NCBI RefSeq assembly: GCF_014650715.1
Contig: NZ_BMVM01000001.1
Coordinates: forward strand, 248,001-312,000
Reading direction: 5' to 3'
DNA: 64,000 bases
Source: Streptomyces bluensis
GTDB taxonomy: Bacteria > Actinomycetota > Actinomycetes > Streptomycetales > Streptomycetaceae
Shown: in pieces, positions 9,701 through 17,272 of the stretch
Numbering within the stretch: position 1 is the first letter of the stretch
Layout of the letters: every line of letters begins with the position of its first letter
Position numbers and translations under genes: made by a program
Notes under the pieces: generated by a model
Databases searched by the model: none
What the model saw: only the letters and a program-made list of their open reading frames with translations
Told to the model about the DNA's origin: nothing

Positions 9701-9904
9701 CCCCGATACCGCGCCGTCCTCCGCACGACGGGGCGCCGCCGCGGCAGCCGTGCCACCTCCCATGGCGGCATTCCCTACCGACACGGCGCCGACCGTCGCG
9801 GCAAGCACGGTTCGACGACGGACTCCCGCACGGTCCGCGGGAGGACGGGTTCCCTCCTTGGCACCGCGGTCGGAACCGTCCGCCCTGTGTGTTTCATGGT
9901 TCAC
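6713..9904 (-). CDS. Secreted alpha-L-rhamnosidase, GH78
   Basis: The GTG at 9904, preceded by AAAGGAA (9911-9917), gives 1063 residues. The N-terminus carries a twin-arginine signal (VRRRTVLAATVGAVSVGNAA) with an Ala-rich end near residue 55. Beta-sandwich domains come first (PRFGWRM, YHWTVTVWDTEG). The (alpha/alpha)6 catalytic domain follows, with CPQRDERVGWTGD at about residues 597-609 containing the family's acidic active-site residues, then WADCGVILPW. The enzyme releases terminal alpha-L-rhamnose from pectic side chains or flavonoid and saponin glycosides. It is the last gene of an ABC-transporter operon, 64 bp after the binding protein, and was probably acquired or kept as a substrate-release enzyme for that transporter. 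Confidence 0.9.
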   Translation of the reverse strand: MNHETHRADGSDRGAKEGTRPPADRAGVRRRTVLAATVGAVSVGNAAMGGGTAAAAAPRRAEDGAVSGLTVEHRTDPLGVDAARPRFGWRMWSPARGRSQGACQILVASSPDKLTAARADVWNSGRVASSDSVAVRYAGRPLHPSTRYHWTVTVWDTEGRVVGTAPAAFFETGLMSTDGVTGWDGAQWIGMKGKAPNSPGAPMLRAEVPLQTKDSGRARVREARLYVSALGVYDAYVNGHQVTVPQDGGTTIELLPPGWTNYDVRVNYMTYDVTDLVAREQTVTLAAVLGNGWYNGRVSNGSTYYAKGGNPLALKARLLIQYADGTSQSIVTDPDNGWKATDTGPYRTDDIYDGQTYDARKELPGWTSSGFDDTAWPGVERVSFATKYPDAQLLACPAESARLMPRWDRRPQSITVATGVTGEDSSPHGRGRIVVDPARTVTDPTRAASASVTIGTGDTAIFDLGQNMVGVARYTLRGPAGTQVEFRFGEILNDDSAGADGPEGSVYRANLRSAKATSTYILKGDRQGETHQDSLTFYGFRYVSVTATDTVTITALTGKVATSAIRETGTVTTNDPDINQLANNIRWGQRGNYLWVPTDCPQRDERVGWTGDTQIFSATGLYNADAGAFLSHFQDTLVDSQTIYGADKAQFTGVAPGGRYNIQGGTSGWADCGVILPWTVWQMTGDVTVVRDSWPAMVRYLDWIRQQTGDTYAGQGSLFGDWLAPQKTSAQLTSDVYYGYVARLMAQMAHAIGRPSEADAYKELFARIRQAFITKYLSTEDGRVSVKSSLGDASPIEPGADPNQKTEDNSQTALLWVLKLGFYETEAQRRTLVGLLADNIGNDAAYKAAHPNSSRVRYAENTLSVGFLGVNVLAPVLSDEGRTDLAYKLLHQDALPSWLFSVKNGATTVWERWNSYSQDDGFGPVSMNSFNHYAYGAIMEWMYAYMAGIARDPDHPGFKRFLLQPHIDPTGRVTQVSSAYESPYGEIRSEWTVDDAGRTLTYEAAVPSNSEATLHLPSASADSVREGRTPLSRVDGVRFLGHTDGVSSYRLPSGRYRMTAHLR

Positions 9905-9968
9905 ACCGTCTTCCTTTCGGTATTCCGGGGTGCCGTCGGCCACCATCGGGCGGCCGGCGGCGCGATGG

Positions 9969-11234
9969 TCAGCTTCCGGCCTGGTAGTCGGCGTCCATGT
10001 CCTTGAGGAGCTTGTCGGGCGTGGACTGGCCGCTGAAGATCTCCTGGAGCCCGCTGAGCATGGTCTGCTGGACCTTGGCGTTGGGCCACAGCTGGTCCAT
10101 GAACGGCACGGTGCGGTCCGTCTTGATGAACGTGGAGAATTCGGTCAGGGACGGGTCGACCGCATAGCCCGTGTCGGCAAGCGAGGGCAGGCCGCCCTGC
10201 TTCTTGACGAACAGGTTCATGCCCTGGGGCGACATCACGAAGTTCACGAACTTCAGCGCCAGCTTTTCGTTCTTCGCCTTGGCGTTGACTGCATAACCGG
10301 CACCCGCCGCGGCGGGGATGATCGTCCCGGACGGGTCGTCGGTGGCGGGCAGCGCCTTGAGTGTGAACGTGGCCTTGGGGTTCTTCTGCTTCAGGAGGGC
10401 GATGACCCAGTTCCCCTGGATGATGCCGAGTGTCCTGCCCGTGGCCGCGAGTTGCTGGCTGGCTTCGTAGGTGGTGCCGAGAGGGTTCTTCTGGAAGCAG
10501 CCGGACTTTTCCATCGTCAGGTACTTGTCCAGGGCCGTGGCCCAGGGGGACCCCGCGAACGTGGCCTGTCCCGCCCGCATCTTCTTGTCGAAGTCGCGGT
10601 CGTCTCCGTAGACGGTCGTGGCGACCAGCGCGTACAGGACGAGTTGGGTCACCCAGTTGTCCTGGTTGCCCAGCGCGAAGGCGGGGGTTCCCTTGGCCTT
10701 CGCGGCCCGGCAGAACTCCAGGAGCCCGGTCCAGGTGTCGGGTGGGGTGAGTCCTGCCTTTTCCATGGCTTGCTGGTGGTAGACGGCGCCGATGCCGTTC
10801 TGCCCGAAGACCGCGTTGTAGGTCTTCCCCTCGTACTGGGCGACGGTTTTCATCGCGTCGGGCAGCTTGGCGGCCCAGGGCTGGTCCGAGAGGTCACGCA
10901 GGTACCCGGGCTTGGCAAGGACGTAGGTGGCGCCGGGATTGCCGTTGCCCGGCCAGACCGACATCACGTCCGGTGCGGTGCCCGAGGAGAGCTGGGTCCG
11001 GATCTGCTGCTGGTACTGGTCGGCGCTGCTGGTGGTGTAGCGGACCGTGACGCCCGGGTTGGCCTTCTCGAATGCCTTGACGACATCCTCGACGGAGCCC
11101 TGGTCGATCGAAGCGAGCGTCAACGTCGTGGATTCGCCGGCGGAGCCGCCCGCCTTGGTGCCGCCGCCGCAGGCGGCCAGGAGGGCAGTGGCTGTCACCG
11201 CGGCCAGCAGGGCCGCTGGTTTGCGTGTCTTCAT
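9969..11234 (-). CDS. Carbohydrate ABC transporter substrate-binding lipoprotein
   Basis: ATG 11234 behind GAGGGAG gives 421 residues. The N-terminal lipoprotein signal MKTRKPAALLAAVTATALLAACG has the lipobox LAAC. The mature part shows the usual family-1 solute-binding features, including PGVTVRYTT and VMSVWPGNGNPGATYVLAKPG, and ends with a C-terminal helical lobe. It captures a sugar or oligosaccharide, here presumably containing rhamnose, and hands it to the two permeases encoded just upstream. It lies 55 bp downstream of the second permease gene. Confidence 0.9.
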   Translation of the reverse strand: MKTRKPAALLAAVTATALLAACGGGTKAGGSAGESTTLTLASIDQGSVEDVVKAFEKANPGVTVRYTTSSADQYQQQIRTQLSSGTAPDVMSVWPGNGNPGATYVLAKPGYLRDLSDQPWAAKLPDAMKTVAQYEGKTYNAVFGQNGIGAVYHQQAMEKAGLTPPDTWTGLLEFCRAAKAKGTPAFALGNQDNWVTQLVLYALVATTVYGDDRDFDKKMRAGQATFAGSPWATALDKYLTMEKSGCFQKNPLGTTYEASQQLAATGRTLGIIQGNWVIALLKQKNPKATFTLKALPATDDPSGTIIPAAAGAGYAVNAKAKNEKLALKFVNFVMSPQGMNLFVKKQGGLPSLADTGYAVDPSLTEFSTFIKTDRTVPFMDQLWPNAKVQQTMLSGLQEIFSGQSTPDKLLKDMDADYQAGS

Positions 11235-11289
11235 GGTGTCTCCCTCGGAGAAGAGGCCGCGGCCGTGCGTGCGTCGTGGGTGCCGCGTG

Positions 11290-12111
11290 TCATCCCCGCA
11301 GCCCACCCGCGAAGCCGTTGATGATGCTGCGCTGCAGCAGGAAGTAGACGATCAGGACGGGCAGGATGCTGATCACCAGGGCGGCGAAGATGAGGTTCCA
11401 GTCGGTGACGTACTGACCGACGAAGCCGGCGATCGCGACCGGCATGGTCTGCTGGGCGCTGCCGCTGAGGTAGAGCAGCGGGGTGAAGAAGTCGTTCCAC
11501 ACGGCGACCGCGTTGAGCACCAGAGCCGTGACGCTGACGGGCTTGAGCATCGGCAGCACCACGTACCGGAAACCCTGCAGCGGTGTGCAGCCGTCGATCA
11601 GCGCGGCGTCCTCGAAATCGCGAGGCAGAGCGCGCAGGAAGCCGGCATAGAGGAAGACGGTGAACGGCACCTGCAGACCGGAGTAGAAGAGGACGAGGGC
11701 CCACGGGGTGCCGAGCAGGCCGAGGTCACGCATGGTCTGGTAGAGCGGCAGCGAGGCGAGTTGGAAGGGCAGCACCAGGCCGAGGAGGACCAGCAGATAC
11801 GCTCCGCGGGACCAGCGTGCCGTGACGCGGGCCAGCGGATACGCGGCGAAGGACGAAACGGCCAGCACGATGGCGACACTGCAGGCCGTGACCAGCACGC
11901 TGTTCGCCAGCGCGCCACCCAGCGCGCCCTGCTGCCAGGCCTGCGTGAAGTTGTCCAGGGTCGGCGAGGCGGTCGGCGCTATGGGTGAGGAGGTGTCCGA
12001 CGTCGGCCGTACCGCGAGGTTGACCAGGACGTACACCGGGAAGCCCACGAACAGGGCGGCGGCGATCATCGCCAGTTCCAGAGCGAGAGTGCGTCGACGG
12101 TAGCGGTTCAT
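11290..12111 (-). CDS. Carbohydrate ABC transporter permease (MalG type)
   Basis: The 273-residue protein has six predicted hydrophobic helices. It carries the EAA loop FEDAALIDGCTPLQGFRYVVLPMLKP, which contacts the ATPase. Its start ATG overlaps the stop of the preceding permease by four bases (ATGA), indicating translational coupling. It forms the inner-membrane channel with the partner permease. No ATPase gene is present; in Streptomyces such CUT1 systems usually share the MsiK ATPase. Confidence 0.9.
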   Translation of the reverse strand: MNRYRRRTLALELAMIAAALFVGFPVYVLVNLAVRPTSDTSSPIAPTASPTLDNFTQAWQQGALGGALANSVLVTACSVAIVLAVSSFAAYPLARVTARWSRGAYLLVLLGLVLPFQLASLPLYQTMRDLGLLGTPWALVLFYSGLQVPFTVFLYAGFLRALPRDFEDAALIDGCTPLQGFRYVVLPMLKPVSVTALVLNAVAVWNDFFTPLLYLSGSAQQTMPVAIAGFVGQYVTDWNLIFAALVISILPVLIVYFLLQRSIINGFAGGLRG

Positions 12112-13061
12112 GACGCTGCCCTCTCGTTACGGGCCAGCACGAGGTACTGCCCGGTGGACGCGACCGCCACGATGATCGTCAGGACCACCGCGAGGGCGAT
12201 GCTGTAGCCGAACTCGCCCAGCGTGAAGGCGTCTTTGTAGATCAGCGTCGAGATGGTGTCGGTCGCGTGCCCCGGTCCGCCGCCGGTCAGCGCGTACACC
12301 TGGTCGAAGAGTTTTATCCCGCCGATGATCGACAGCATCAGGTTGATGGTGAACGCCGGCGCCAGCAGCGGCCGGGTCACCGACCAGAAGCGCCGCGCGG
12401 GACCGGCCCCGTCCATCGCCGCTGCCTCATGGATCTCCTTCGGCACCGACTGCAGCCCGGCGAGAAAGATGACCATGGAGTAGCCCGCGAACTGCCACAC
12501 GATCACCCCGACCACGGCCCAGAGTGCGAGACGCGGACTGCCCAGCCAGTCCTGCCGCCAGCCGTCGAGCCCCACGGCACCCAGCAGACTGTTGACGGCG
12601 CCCTCCGGGCCGAGCAGGTTGCGCCAGAGATAGGCGGTCACGATCGGGGTGATCACGGCGGGGGCGAACAGGAACACCCGGAGCACGTTGCGGGACTTGA
12701 TGGCCGTGTTGACCCCGAGGGCCAGCGCCAGACCCAGCGCGTTCTGTACGACCGTGATCGACACGGCGATGAGCAGGGTGTGCCAGATGGCCTGCTTGGC
12801 GTCGGCGTCGCTGAACATGTCGGCGAAGTTGCCCAGTCCGACGAAGGAGAAGTGGGGATCGAGGCCGTCCCAGTCGGTGAAGGCGTAGTACACACCGCGA
12901 GCGCTCGGCACCAGGACGACGAAACCGAACAGCAGCAGTGCGGGCAGCGCGAACCACCAGGGTGGGGTGTTGCGGGGGCGGCGTGTGCGTGCCTTGTCCA
13001 CCGGCGCGGTGCCGGGTATTCGGTCGTGGTCCTCAAGGTGCTCGTGCGGGGCGAGGGTCAC
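12108..13061 (-). CDS. Carbohydrate ABC transporter permease (MalF/UgpA type)
   Basis: A GTG at 13061 with an AGGAAGAG site gives 317 residues. The frame is open further upstream, but that stretch contains the operator. After a ~45-residue hydrophilic cytoplasmic leader there are six membrane segments starting at PPWWFALPALLLFGFVVLV. The ATPase-contact EAA motif is PKEIHEAAAMDGAGPARRFWSVTRPLL. It is the first gene of the rhamnosidase operon. A perfect palindromic LacI-type operator lies 15 bp upstream of the start codon, so repression would block this promoter directly. Confidence 0.9.
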   Translation of the reverse strand: MTLAPHEHLEDHDRIPGTAPVDKARTRRPRNTPPWWFALPALLLFGFVVLVPSARGVYYAFTDWDGLDPHFSFVGLGNFADMFSDADAKQAIWHTLLIAVSITVVQNALGLALALGVNTAIKSRNVLRVFLFAPAVITPIVTAYLWRNLLGPEGAVNSLLGAVGLDGWRQDWLGSPRLALWAVVGVIVWQFAGYSMVIFLAGLQSVPKEIHEAAAMDGAGPARRFWSVTRPLLAPAFTINLMLSIIGGIKLFDQVYALTGGGPGHATDTISTLIYKDAFTLGEFGYSIALAVVLTIIVAVASTGQYLVLARNERAAS

Positions 13062-13076
13062 AGGCGGATCTCTTCC

Positions 13077-13090
13077 TTGAAACGTTTCAA
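13077..13090. promoter_or_regulatory. LacI-type operator O1 (perfect palindrome)
   Basis: TTGAAACGTTTCAA is a perfect 14-bp palindrome with the central CG typical of LacI-family operators. It lies directly upstream of the first permease gene. Confidence 0.75.
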
Positions 13091-13212
13091 ACGGTGGCGC
13101 AATCGTGGTGATGTCAGAGCTTTGGAAGGCTCGCCACCGCGAGGCGGCCAGCCGGTTTCTTCGTCTTCGGGATCTGTTCGGTACCGGGTGCGGGCGCTCC
13201 GGCTTCTGTGTG

Positions 13213-13228
13213 TGGGTAACGTTTCCCA
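13213..13228. promoter_or_regulatory. LacI-type operator O2
   Basis: TGGGTAACGTTTCCCA is a 16-bp palindrome with one mismatched pair and shares the AACGTT core with the other two sites. It sits midway between the divergent genes. Confidence 0.6.
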
Positions 13229-13388
13229 AAGGGTGCTGCCAGACCCTAGAGAGCGTCCCGCATGACGTCAAGATGCCGCGCACGCTGCGCGCCTGTTACG
13301 GCGACGACGCCGGCTCGGCCAGCGACGACTGCCTCCTGGGGATGTGACGCCGCCTTACTGAGCTGCGGCTGGCGTCCGTACACTCTGC

Positions 13389-13400
13389 GGAAACGTTCCC
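13389..13400. promoter_or_regulatory. LacI-type operator O3 before lacI
   Basis: GGAAACGTTCCC is a 12-bp near-palindrome with one mismatched pair and the same AACGTT core. It lies 22 bp before the lacI start codon and suggests autoregulation. Confidence 0.6.
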
Positions 13401-13422
13401 CACTTCGCCGGAGGCCACCGGG

Positions 13423-14460
13423 ATGGAGCCGCCAGCACAGCCTCGCCGTGTCACGATCGTCGACGTGGCGCGTCATGCCCAGGTGTCCACGACCGCGGTC
13501 TCCAAGGTGCTGCGCAACGCCTACGGAGCCAGTCCCGAGATGCGCGCGAAGGTGCGCCGGGCGATCGACGAGCTGGGCTACCGTCCGCTCGCGGCCGCTC
13601 GGGGCCTGCGCGGCCAGACCTACACCATCGGCGTGATGCTGCCCGACATCCGCAATCCCTTCTTCCCCGAGATCCTCGACGGGATCACCGGCCGGCTCGC
13701 GGACACCGACTACCAGGTCTTCCTGGGCCCCGGCGGCAACGGGGAGAAGGAGGAGAAGCGCGTCACGGAGGCCATGCTCGACCGCGGGATGGACGGCATC
13801 ATCCTGATCGCGCCGGTCTCACCGCGCGCCCATCTCCAGCACATCGCCTCCGCCGTACCGACCGTCGTCGTGGGCCGCCACGGGCACTCTCCGGTGTACG
13901 ACACCGTGACGGACGATGACGTGACTGGAGCGTCCTTGGTCGTCGGTCACCTCGCCGACCTCGGGCACCGCCGAATCGCCCATATCGAGCACCACGAGAC
14001 CGACCCGACGCGCATCGCGGAGATGCCCAACGCCCAGCGCGCGGACGGCTATCGACGTGCCATGCGGGCCCTCGGGCTTGCCGAGGAGATCGACATCGTC
14101 TCCACCAGCTACACCCAGCAGGGCGGGTACGAGGGTGCGAAGGACCTGCTCACGCGTCCTCGCCGGCCCACGGCTGTCTTCGCCGGTGCGGACATCGTTG
14201 CCATGGGGGTGCTGGAGGCGTTCACCGAAGCCGGGCTGTCCGTTCCCCGTGATATCTCGGTAGCCGGTTACGACAACACGACCTTCGCCTCCTTCGGTCC
14301 GATCTCCCTCACGAGTGTCGACCAGGCGGGCCACGAGATCGGCGGGAACGCAGCGCGCCTTCTCCTTGAGCGGATCGCCGACCGCGAGAAGACATCGGTA
14401 CAGGTCAAGCTCTCACCCACTCTGGTGCCGCGGCGGACGACCGCTCCTCCGCCGGCGTAG
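13423..14460 (+). CDS. LacI family transcriptional regulator
   Basis: This 345-residue protein has the LacI helix-turn-helix at its N-terminus (TIVDVARHAQVSTTAVSKVL, then the hinge YRPLAAARGLR). A periplasmic-binding-protein-like effector domain follows (IGVMLPDIRNPFFPEIL; FAGADIVAMGVLEA; VAGYDNTTFA). GGAGG lies upstream of the ATG. It is divergent from the rhamnosidase/ABC operon and is flanked by three AACGTT-type operators. It therefore most probably represses that operon and itself until a rhamnose-containing inducer binds. Confidence 0.92.
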   Translation: MEPPAQPRRVTIVDVARHAQVSTTAVSKVLRNAYGASPEMRAKVRRAIDELGYRPLAAARGLRGQTYTIGVMLPDIRNPFFPEILDGITGRLADTDYQVFLGPGGNGEKEEKRVTEAMLDRGMDGIILIAPVSPRAHLQHIASAVPTVVVGRHGHSPVYDTVTDDDVTGASLVVGHLADLGHRRIAHIEHHETDPTRIAEMPNAQRADGYRRAMRALGLAEEIDIVSTSYTQQGGYEGAKDLLTRPRRPTAVFAGADIVAMGVLEAFTEAGLSVPRDISVAGYDNTTFASFGPISLTSVDQAGHEIGGNAARLLLERIADREKTSVQVKLSPTLVPRRTTAPPPA

Positions 14461-14650
14461 ACCGACGGCTCCGGACCGAGAAGCCGGGACGCAGCGTGGC
14501 CCAGCCGCCGGCACGACTACCGACATGGATCGAGGACCACGTCGATGAGATCGCCTGGCCTGCGCGTTTCTTGACCACAAGGCCTTGGGCGCGATGGCCG
14601 TGGCGGGATGCCACACCAGCCTCCACCAGGTTCTGGTCGGCTCGACGGTG

Positions 14651-15550
14651 TCACAGGCCGAACAGGTTGACCGCGTTGTCGTGGCATACGGCCCGCAGCC
14701 AGTCCCGTCCGAGTCCCAGCCGCTCCAGGGCGTGGAGTTGGTGCAGGTAGGGGTAGGGGATGTTGGGGAAGTCGGAGCCGAGCAGGATGCGGTCGCCCAT
14801 CGCGGCGAGCCGCGGCAGGGCCCGGTCAGGGAACGGCATGAAGCCTTCGGCGAAGTCGGTGAACGTCATCGTCGTGTCCAGCCGCACCTGGTCGTACCGC
14901 TCGGCGAGGTCGAGGAACTCCTCATACTCCGGCATGCCCATGTGCGCGACGATCAGCCGCAGTTTCGGGTGCCGCGCCAGCACCCGCGCGATCGGCTCGG
15001 GGCCGGTGTGCTTGCCGGGCGCGGGCCCGGAGCCGCAGTGCACCACCACGGGAATACCGGCCTCCGCCAGCAGGCCCCATGTCTGCTCAAGCTGTTCGTC
15101 GGCCGGGTCGTACGCCCCCACCTGGACATGAGCCTTGAACACGCGCGCTCCGGCTTCGACGGCCTCGCGGACGTACGTGTCCGCGTCGGGCTCGGGGTAG
15201 AGGGTGGCGGTGTGCAGGCAGTCGGGGGTGCGGCGGGCGAAGTCGGCCGCCCATCCGTTCAGCCACCTGGCCATGCCGGGCTTGTGGGGGTAGAGCATCG
15301 AGGTGAAGGCCCGGACCCCGAACTCCCGCAGCAGACCTGTCCGTTCCGCCTCCTGCTTCCGGTAGGTGATCGGCCACTGCAGCCCTGCGATCAGGGGTCC
15401 GTTGGCGTCGAAGTAGTCCCAGACCTTGTGCAGGACACGCTCGGGCATGAAGTGGGTGTGGACGTCGATCAGCCCGGGAAGACCGAGCCCGCGCCAGAAG
15501 CGGCGGATCTCACCGGCCTCTTCGCCGAAGTCCGTGCGGGTGGAACTCAC
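14651..15550 (-). CDS. Amidohydrolase family (amidohydrolase-2) TIM-barrel protein
   Basis: The 299-residue product starts at GTG 15550. Metal-site motifs occur in the right order: DVHTHF (HxH on strand 1), VVVHCGSG, IVAHMG and LLGSDFP (the strand-8 Asp). This is the pattern of amidohydrolase-2 proteins, which hydrolyse or decarboxylate aromatic and carboxylic substrates. It lies 28 bp after a hotdog thioesterase gene on the same strand, so the two probably act in one degradative step. Substrate is unknown. It converges on lacI; the ~190 bp between them hold nothing recognisable. Confidence 0.8.
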   Translation of the reverse strand: MSSTRTDFGEEAGEIRRFWRGLGLPGLIDVHTHFMPERVLHKVWDYFDANGPLIAGLQWPITYRKQEAERTGLLREFGVRAFTSMLYPHKPGMARWLNGWAADFARRTPDCLHTATLYPEPDADTYVREAVEAGARVFKAHVQVGAYDPADEQLEQTWGLLAEAGIPVVVHCGSGPAPGKHTGPEPIARVLARHPKLRLIVAHMGMPEYEEFLDLAERYDQVRLDTTMTFTDFAEGFMPFPDRALPRLAAMGDRILLGSDFPNIPYPYLHQLHALERLGLGRDWLRAVCHDNAVNLFGL

Positions 15551-15578
15551 CTGATGCCGCCTTTCTCGAACGGATGGG

Positions 15579-16037
15579 TCACTGCGTGGGTGTGTTCACG
15601 CGGATCAGCGTCTGCTGTCCACTCGCCACGAGCGTGCGTTCACCATCGTCCCGGACGCCGTACACCTCCAGCTGGCACACGGTCAGGGTCCGGCCGGACT
15701 TCAGGACGGTCCCGACCGCCTCGATGCGGTTCCCGGCGGCGGGCGCAAGAAGGTTGATTTTGTACTCGACGGTGAGGACCCGGCAGTCCTCGGGGAACAG
15801 CGTGAGCGCCGCGTAGCCGCCGGCACTGTCCGCGACCGCGCTGGTGGCGCCGGCGTGGAAGTATCCGTGCTGCTGCGTCACCTCGGCACGGGCCGGAAGC
15901 ACGATGTGAACGCGACCCGGTGCAATCGTCGTGATCTGTGCGCCGAGGTGGGCCATCAGGCCCTGCCGGTCGAAACTGTCCTGGACCCGCTTGCGGACCG
16001 CGGGGCTCGCCTGCTCCGGGTTCACCTGGTCTTCCAC
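15579..16037 (-). CDS. PaaI family hotdog thioesterase
   Basis: The 152-residue protein starts at GTG 16037 behind AAGGAG with a nine-base spacer. It is a single hotdog fold. The active-site segment is QQHGYFHAGATSAVADSAGGYAAL, where the HGYFHAG-like turn and the following acidic residue match PaaI-type acyl-CoA thioesterases. It would hydrolyse an acyl- or aryl-CoA in the cytoplasm. It forms an operon with the downstream amidohydrolase. Confidence 0.85.
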   Translation of the reverse strand: MEDQVNPEQASPAVRKRVQDSFDRQGLMAHLGAQITTIAPGRVHIVLPARAEVTQQHGYFHAGATSAVADSAGGYAALTLFPEDCRVLTVEYKINLLAPAAGNRIEAVGTVLKSGRTLTVCQLEVYGVRDDGERTLVASGQQTLIRVNTPTQ

Positions 16038-16405
16038 GTACCTGTTCTCCTTCGTGAGGGTATCGAGTGGGACGGAAAGGGCCTGTCAGCCGGGCGAGGT
16101 ACACCAGGCCCAGCGGTTGTTCGGCGAACCCGACTATCTCCTGCGCGTCGGCACGCCACGCCGGCGGCAGTCACGGGGGATCTCTGCGCTATACCTCATG
16201 GCGGCGTCCCAGTGTGGGAACCGGGTGCCGCCAAGCGGGTCATTCTTCGAGCTCGACCCACTCAAAAGGACCATGAAGTACCTCGAATGCCGACTTCTCC
16301 GGTGGCGAGGGGCCGTGAGCCCACCGAGGGTGATCACGTCGCTACTGCGATTCGTTCGAGCCGGCGCCGTGTCGGCTGCGCAGTCGCGGCGAAAGGGGAA
16401 TTCCC
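16038..16405. other. Intergenic region with gene debris
   Basis: This stretch between divergent genes holds the short AsnC-like fragment described separately and presumably the promoter of the surface-protein gene. No intact reading frame with a plausible start was found. Confidence 0.5.
16093..16155 (+). pseudogene. Lrp/AsnC regulator fragment
   Basis: Twenty-one codons read HQAQRLFGEPDYLLRV with flanks, which matches the conserved ligand-domain segment of actinobacterial Lrp/AsnC regulators (QRLFGDPDYLLRV). Sequence before and after is not similar to the family, so this is at most a leftover of a deleted gene. The match rests on memory of the family and is short. Confidence 0.4.
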
Positions 16406-17143
16406 ATGCGCATTGCCCGGACAGTGTTCGTCTCCGCCGCGATAACTGCGGCTGTCGCGATCTCCGCTCCCGCGGCAGGTGCCGTGACGGCAGCCGAGCC
16501 CTGGGCGTCGGTCGGCAGCACTTCCTACGGCAACGAAGAGCACGACAAGTTCAAGAACGAAGACCACGGCAAGGAGGAGCAGGGCAAGGAGGAGCGCGGC
16601 AAGGAAGAGCGCGAAGAGCACGGCAAGGAGCACTTCGGCAAGGAAAAGCCCAAGGGCGGCATCCACGCCGGCAGCGGCGGCCTGGCCATGAGCCTCGCGA
16701 ACGACGGCGGTCGCGACAACGAAGAGCACGACAAGTTCAAGAACGAAGACCACGGCAAGGAAGAGCAGGGCAAGGAAGAGCGCGGCAAGGAAGAGCGCGA
16801 AGAGCACGGCAAGGAGCACTTCGGCAAGGAAAAGCCCAAGGGCGGCATCCACGCCGGCAGCGGCGGCCTGGCCATGAGCCTCGCGAACGACGGCGGTCGC
16901 GACAACGAAGAGCACGACGGATTCAAGGAAGACCACGGCAAGGAGGACCGGGAGGAGCACGGCAAGGAGGAGTTCCGCAAGGAGCACTTCGGCAAGGAGA
17001 AGCCGAAGGGCGGCATCCACGCCGGTGGCGGCGGCCTGGCAACGTCCGGAGGCAGCATGGCCGCAGGTTCCGTGCTGCTGCTCGGTGGCCTCGGGGCCGG
17101 CGCGTACATGCTGCGGCGCCGCAACGCGGACGCCGCGGCCTGA
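16406..17143 (+). CDS. Repeat-rich charged surface protein, probable sortase substrate
   Basis: The 245-residue protein has a Sec signal (MRIARTVFVSAAITAAVAI, Ala-rich end near 27). The body is built from 62-residue repeats that are extraordinarily rich in His, Lys and Glu (NEEHDKFKNEDHGKEEQ, GKEEREEHGKEHFGKEK, then GGIHAGSGGLAMSLANDGG). The C-terminus is LATSGG, a hydrophobic helix and the basic tail LRRRNADAAA. This layout of pentapeptide, helix and Arg tail is that of a cell-wall sorting signal, although LATSG deviates from LPxTG/LAxTG. A class F sortase gene follows 129 bp downstream. The His/Glu-rich repeats might bind metal or cell-wall polymers; no characterised homologue is recognised. 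Confidence 0.8.
   Translation: MRIARTVFVSAAITAAVAISAPAAGAVTAAEPWASVGSTSYGNEEHDKFKNEDHGKEEQGKEERGKEEREEHGKEHFGKEKPKGGIHAGSGGLAMSLANDGGRDNEEHDKFKNEDHGKEEQGKEERGKEEREEHGKEHFGKEKPKGGIHAGSGGLAMSLANDGGRDNEEHDGFKEDHGKEDREEHGKEEFRKEHFGKEKPKGGIHAGGGGLATSGGSMAAGSVLLLGGLGAGAYMLRRRNADAAA
16532..17057 (+). repeat. Tandem 186-bp coding repeat (2 full copies plus a diverged third)
   Basis: Copy 1 is 16532-16717 and copy 2 is 16718-16903. They differ at about two silent third positions (GAG/GAA), which indicates recent duplication or gene conversion. A third, shortened copy runs from 16904 to about 17057 and merges into the sorting region. The in-frame period is 62 codons. Confidence 0.9.
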
Positions 17144-17173
17144 TCCCGTTCCCCTCGCAGTTGCTGCGCTGTC

Positions 17174-17207
17174 GCGGCCGTCGTCACCTTCGGAGTGCGA
17201 CGGCCGC
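17174..17207 (+). terminator. Intercistronic hairpin between substrate and sortase genes
   Basis: GCGGCCGTCG (17174-17183) pairs perfectly with CGACGGCCGC (17198-17207), with further CAC/GTG pairing inside the loop. It lies between the surface-protein stop and the sortase start. It could act as a partial terminator or 3' stabiliser that gives more substrate than sortase. Confidence 0.55.
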
Positions 17208-17272
17208 GGCCGCGGCGTTTCACCGGCGCCGCACGCCTCACCGCCGTCCCCATCACGAAAGGGCAACGCCCC

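Larger units (their letters stand above)
13062..13422. other. Divergent control region of the rhamnosidase operon and lacI
   Basis: This 361-bp intergenic stretch contains no convincing gene. It holds three AACGTT-centred operator-like palindromes, annotated separately, spaced about 137 and 174 bp centre to centre. A GGAGG for lacI lies near its right end. Confidence 0.7.

Noticed and set aside
16532-17057. Tandem repeats considered as a CRISPR array
   Set aside because: The unit is 186 bp, directly adjoining without spacers, and lies within a coding frame.
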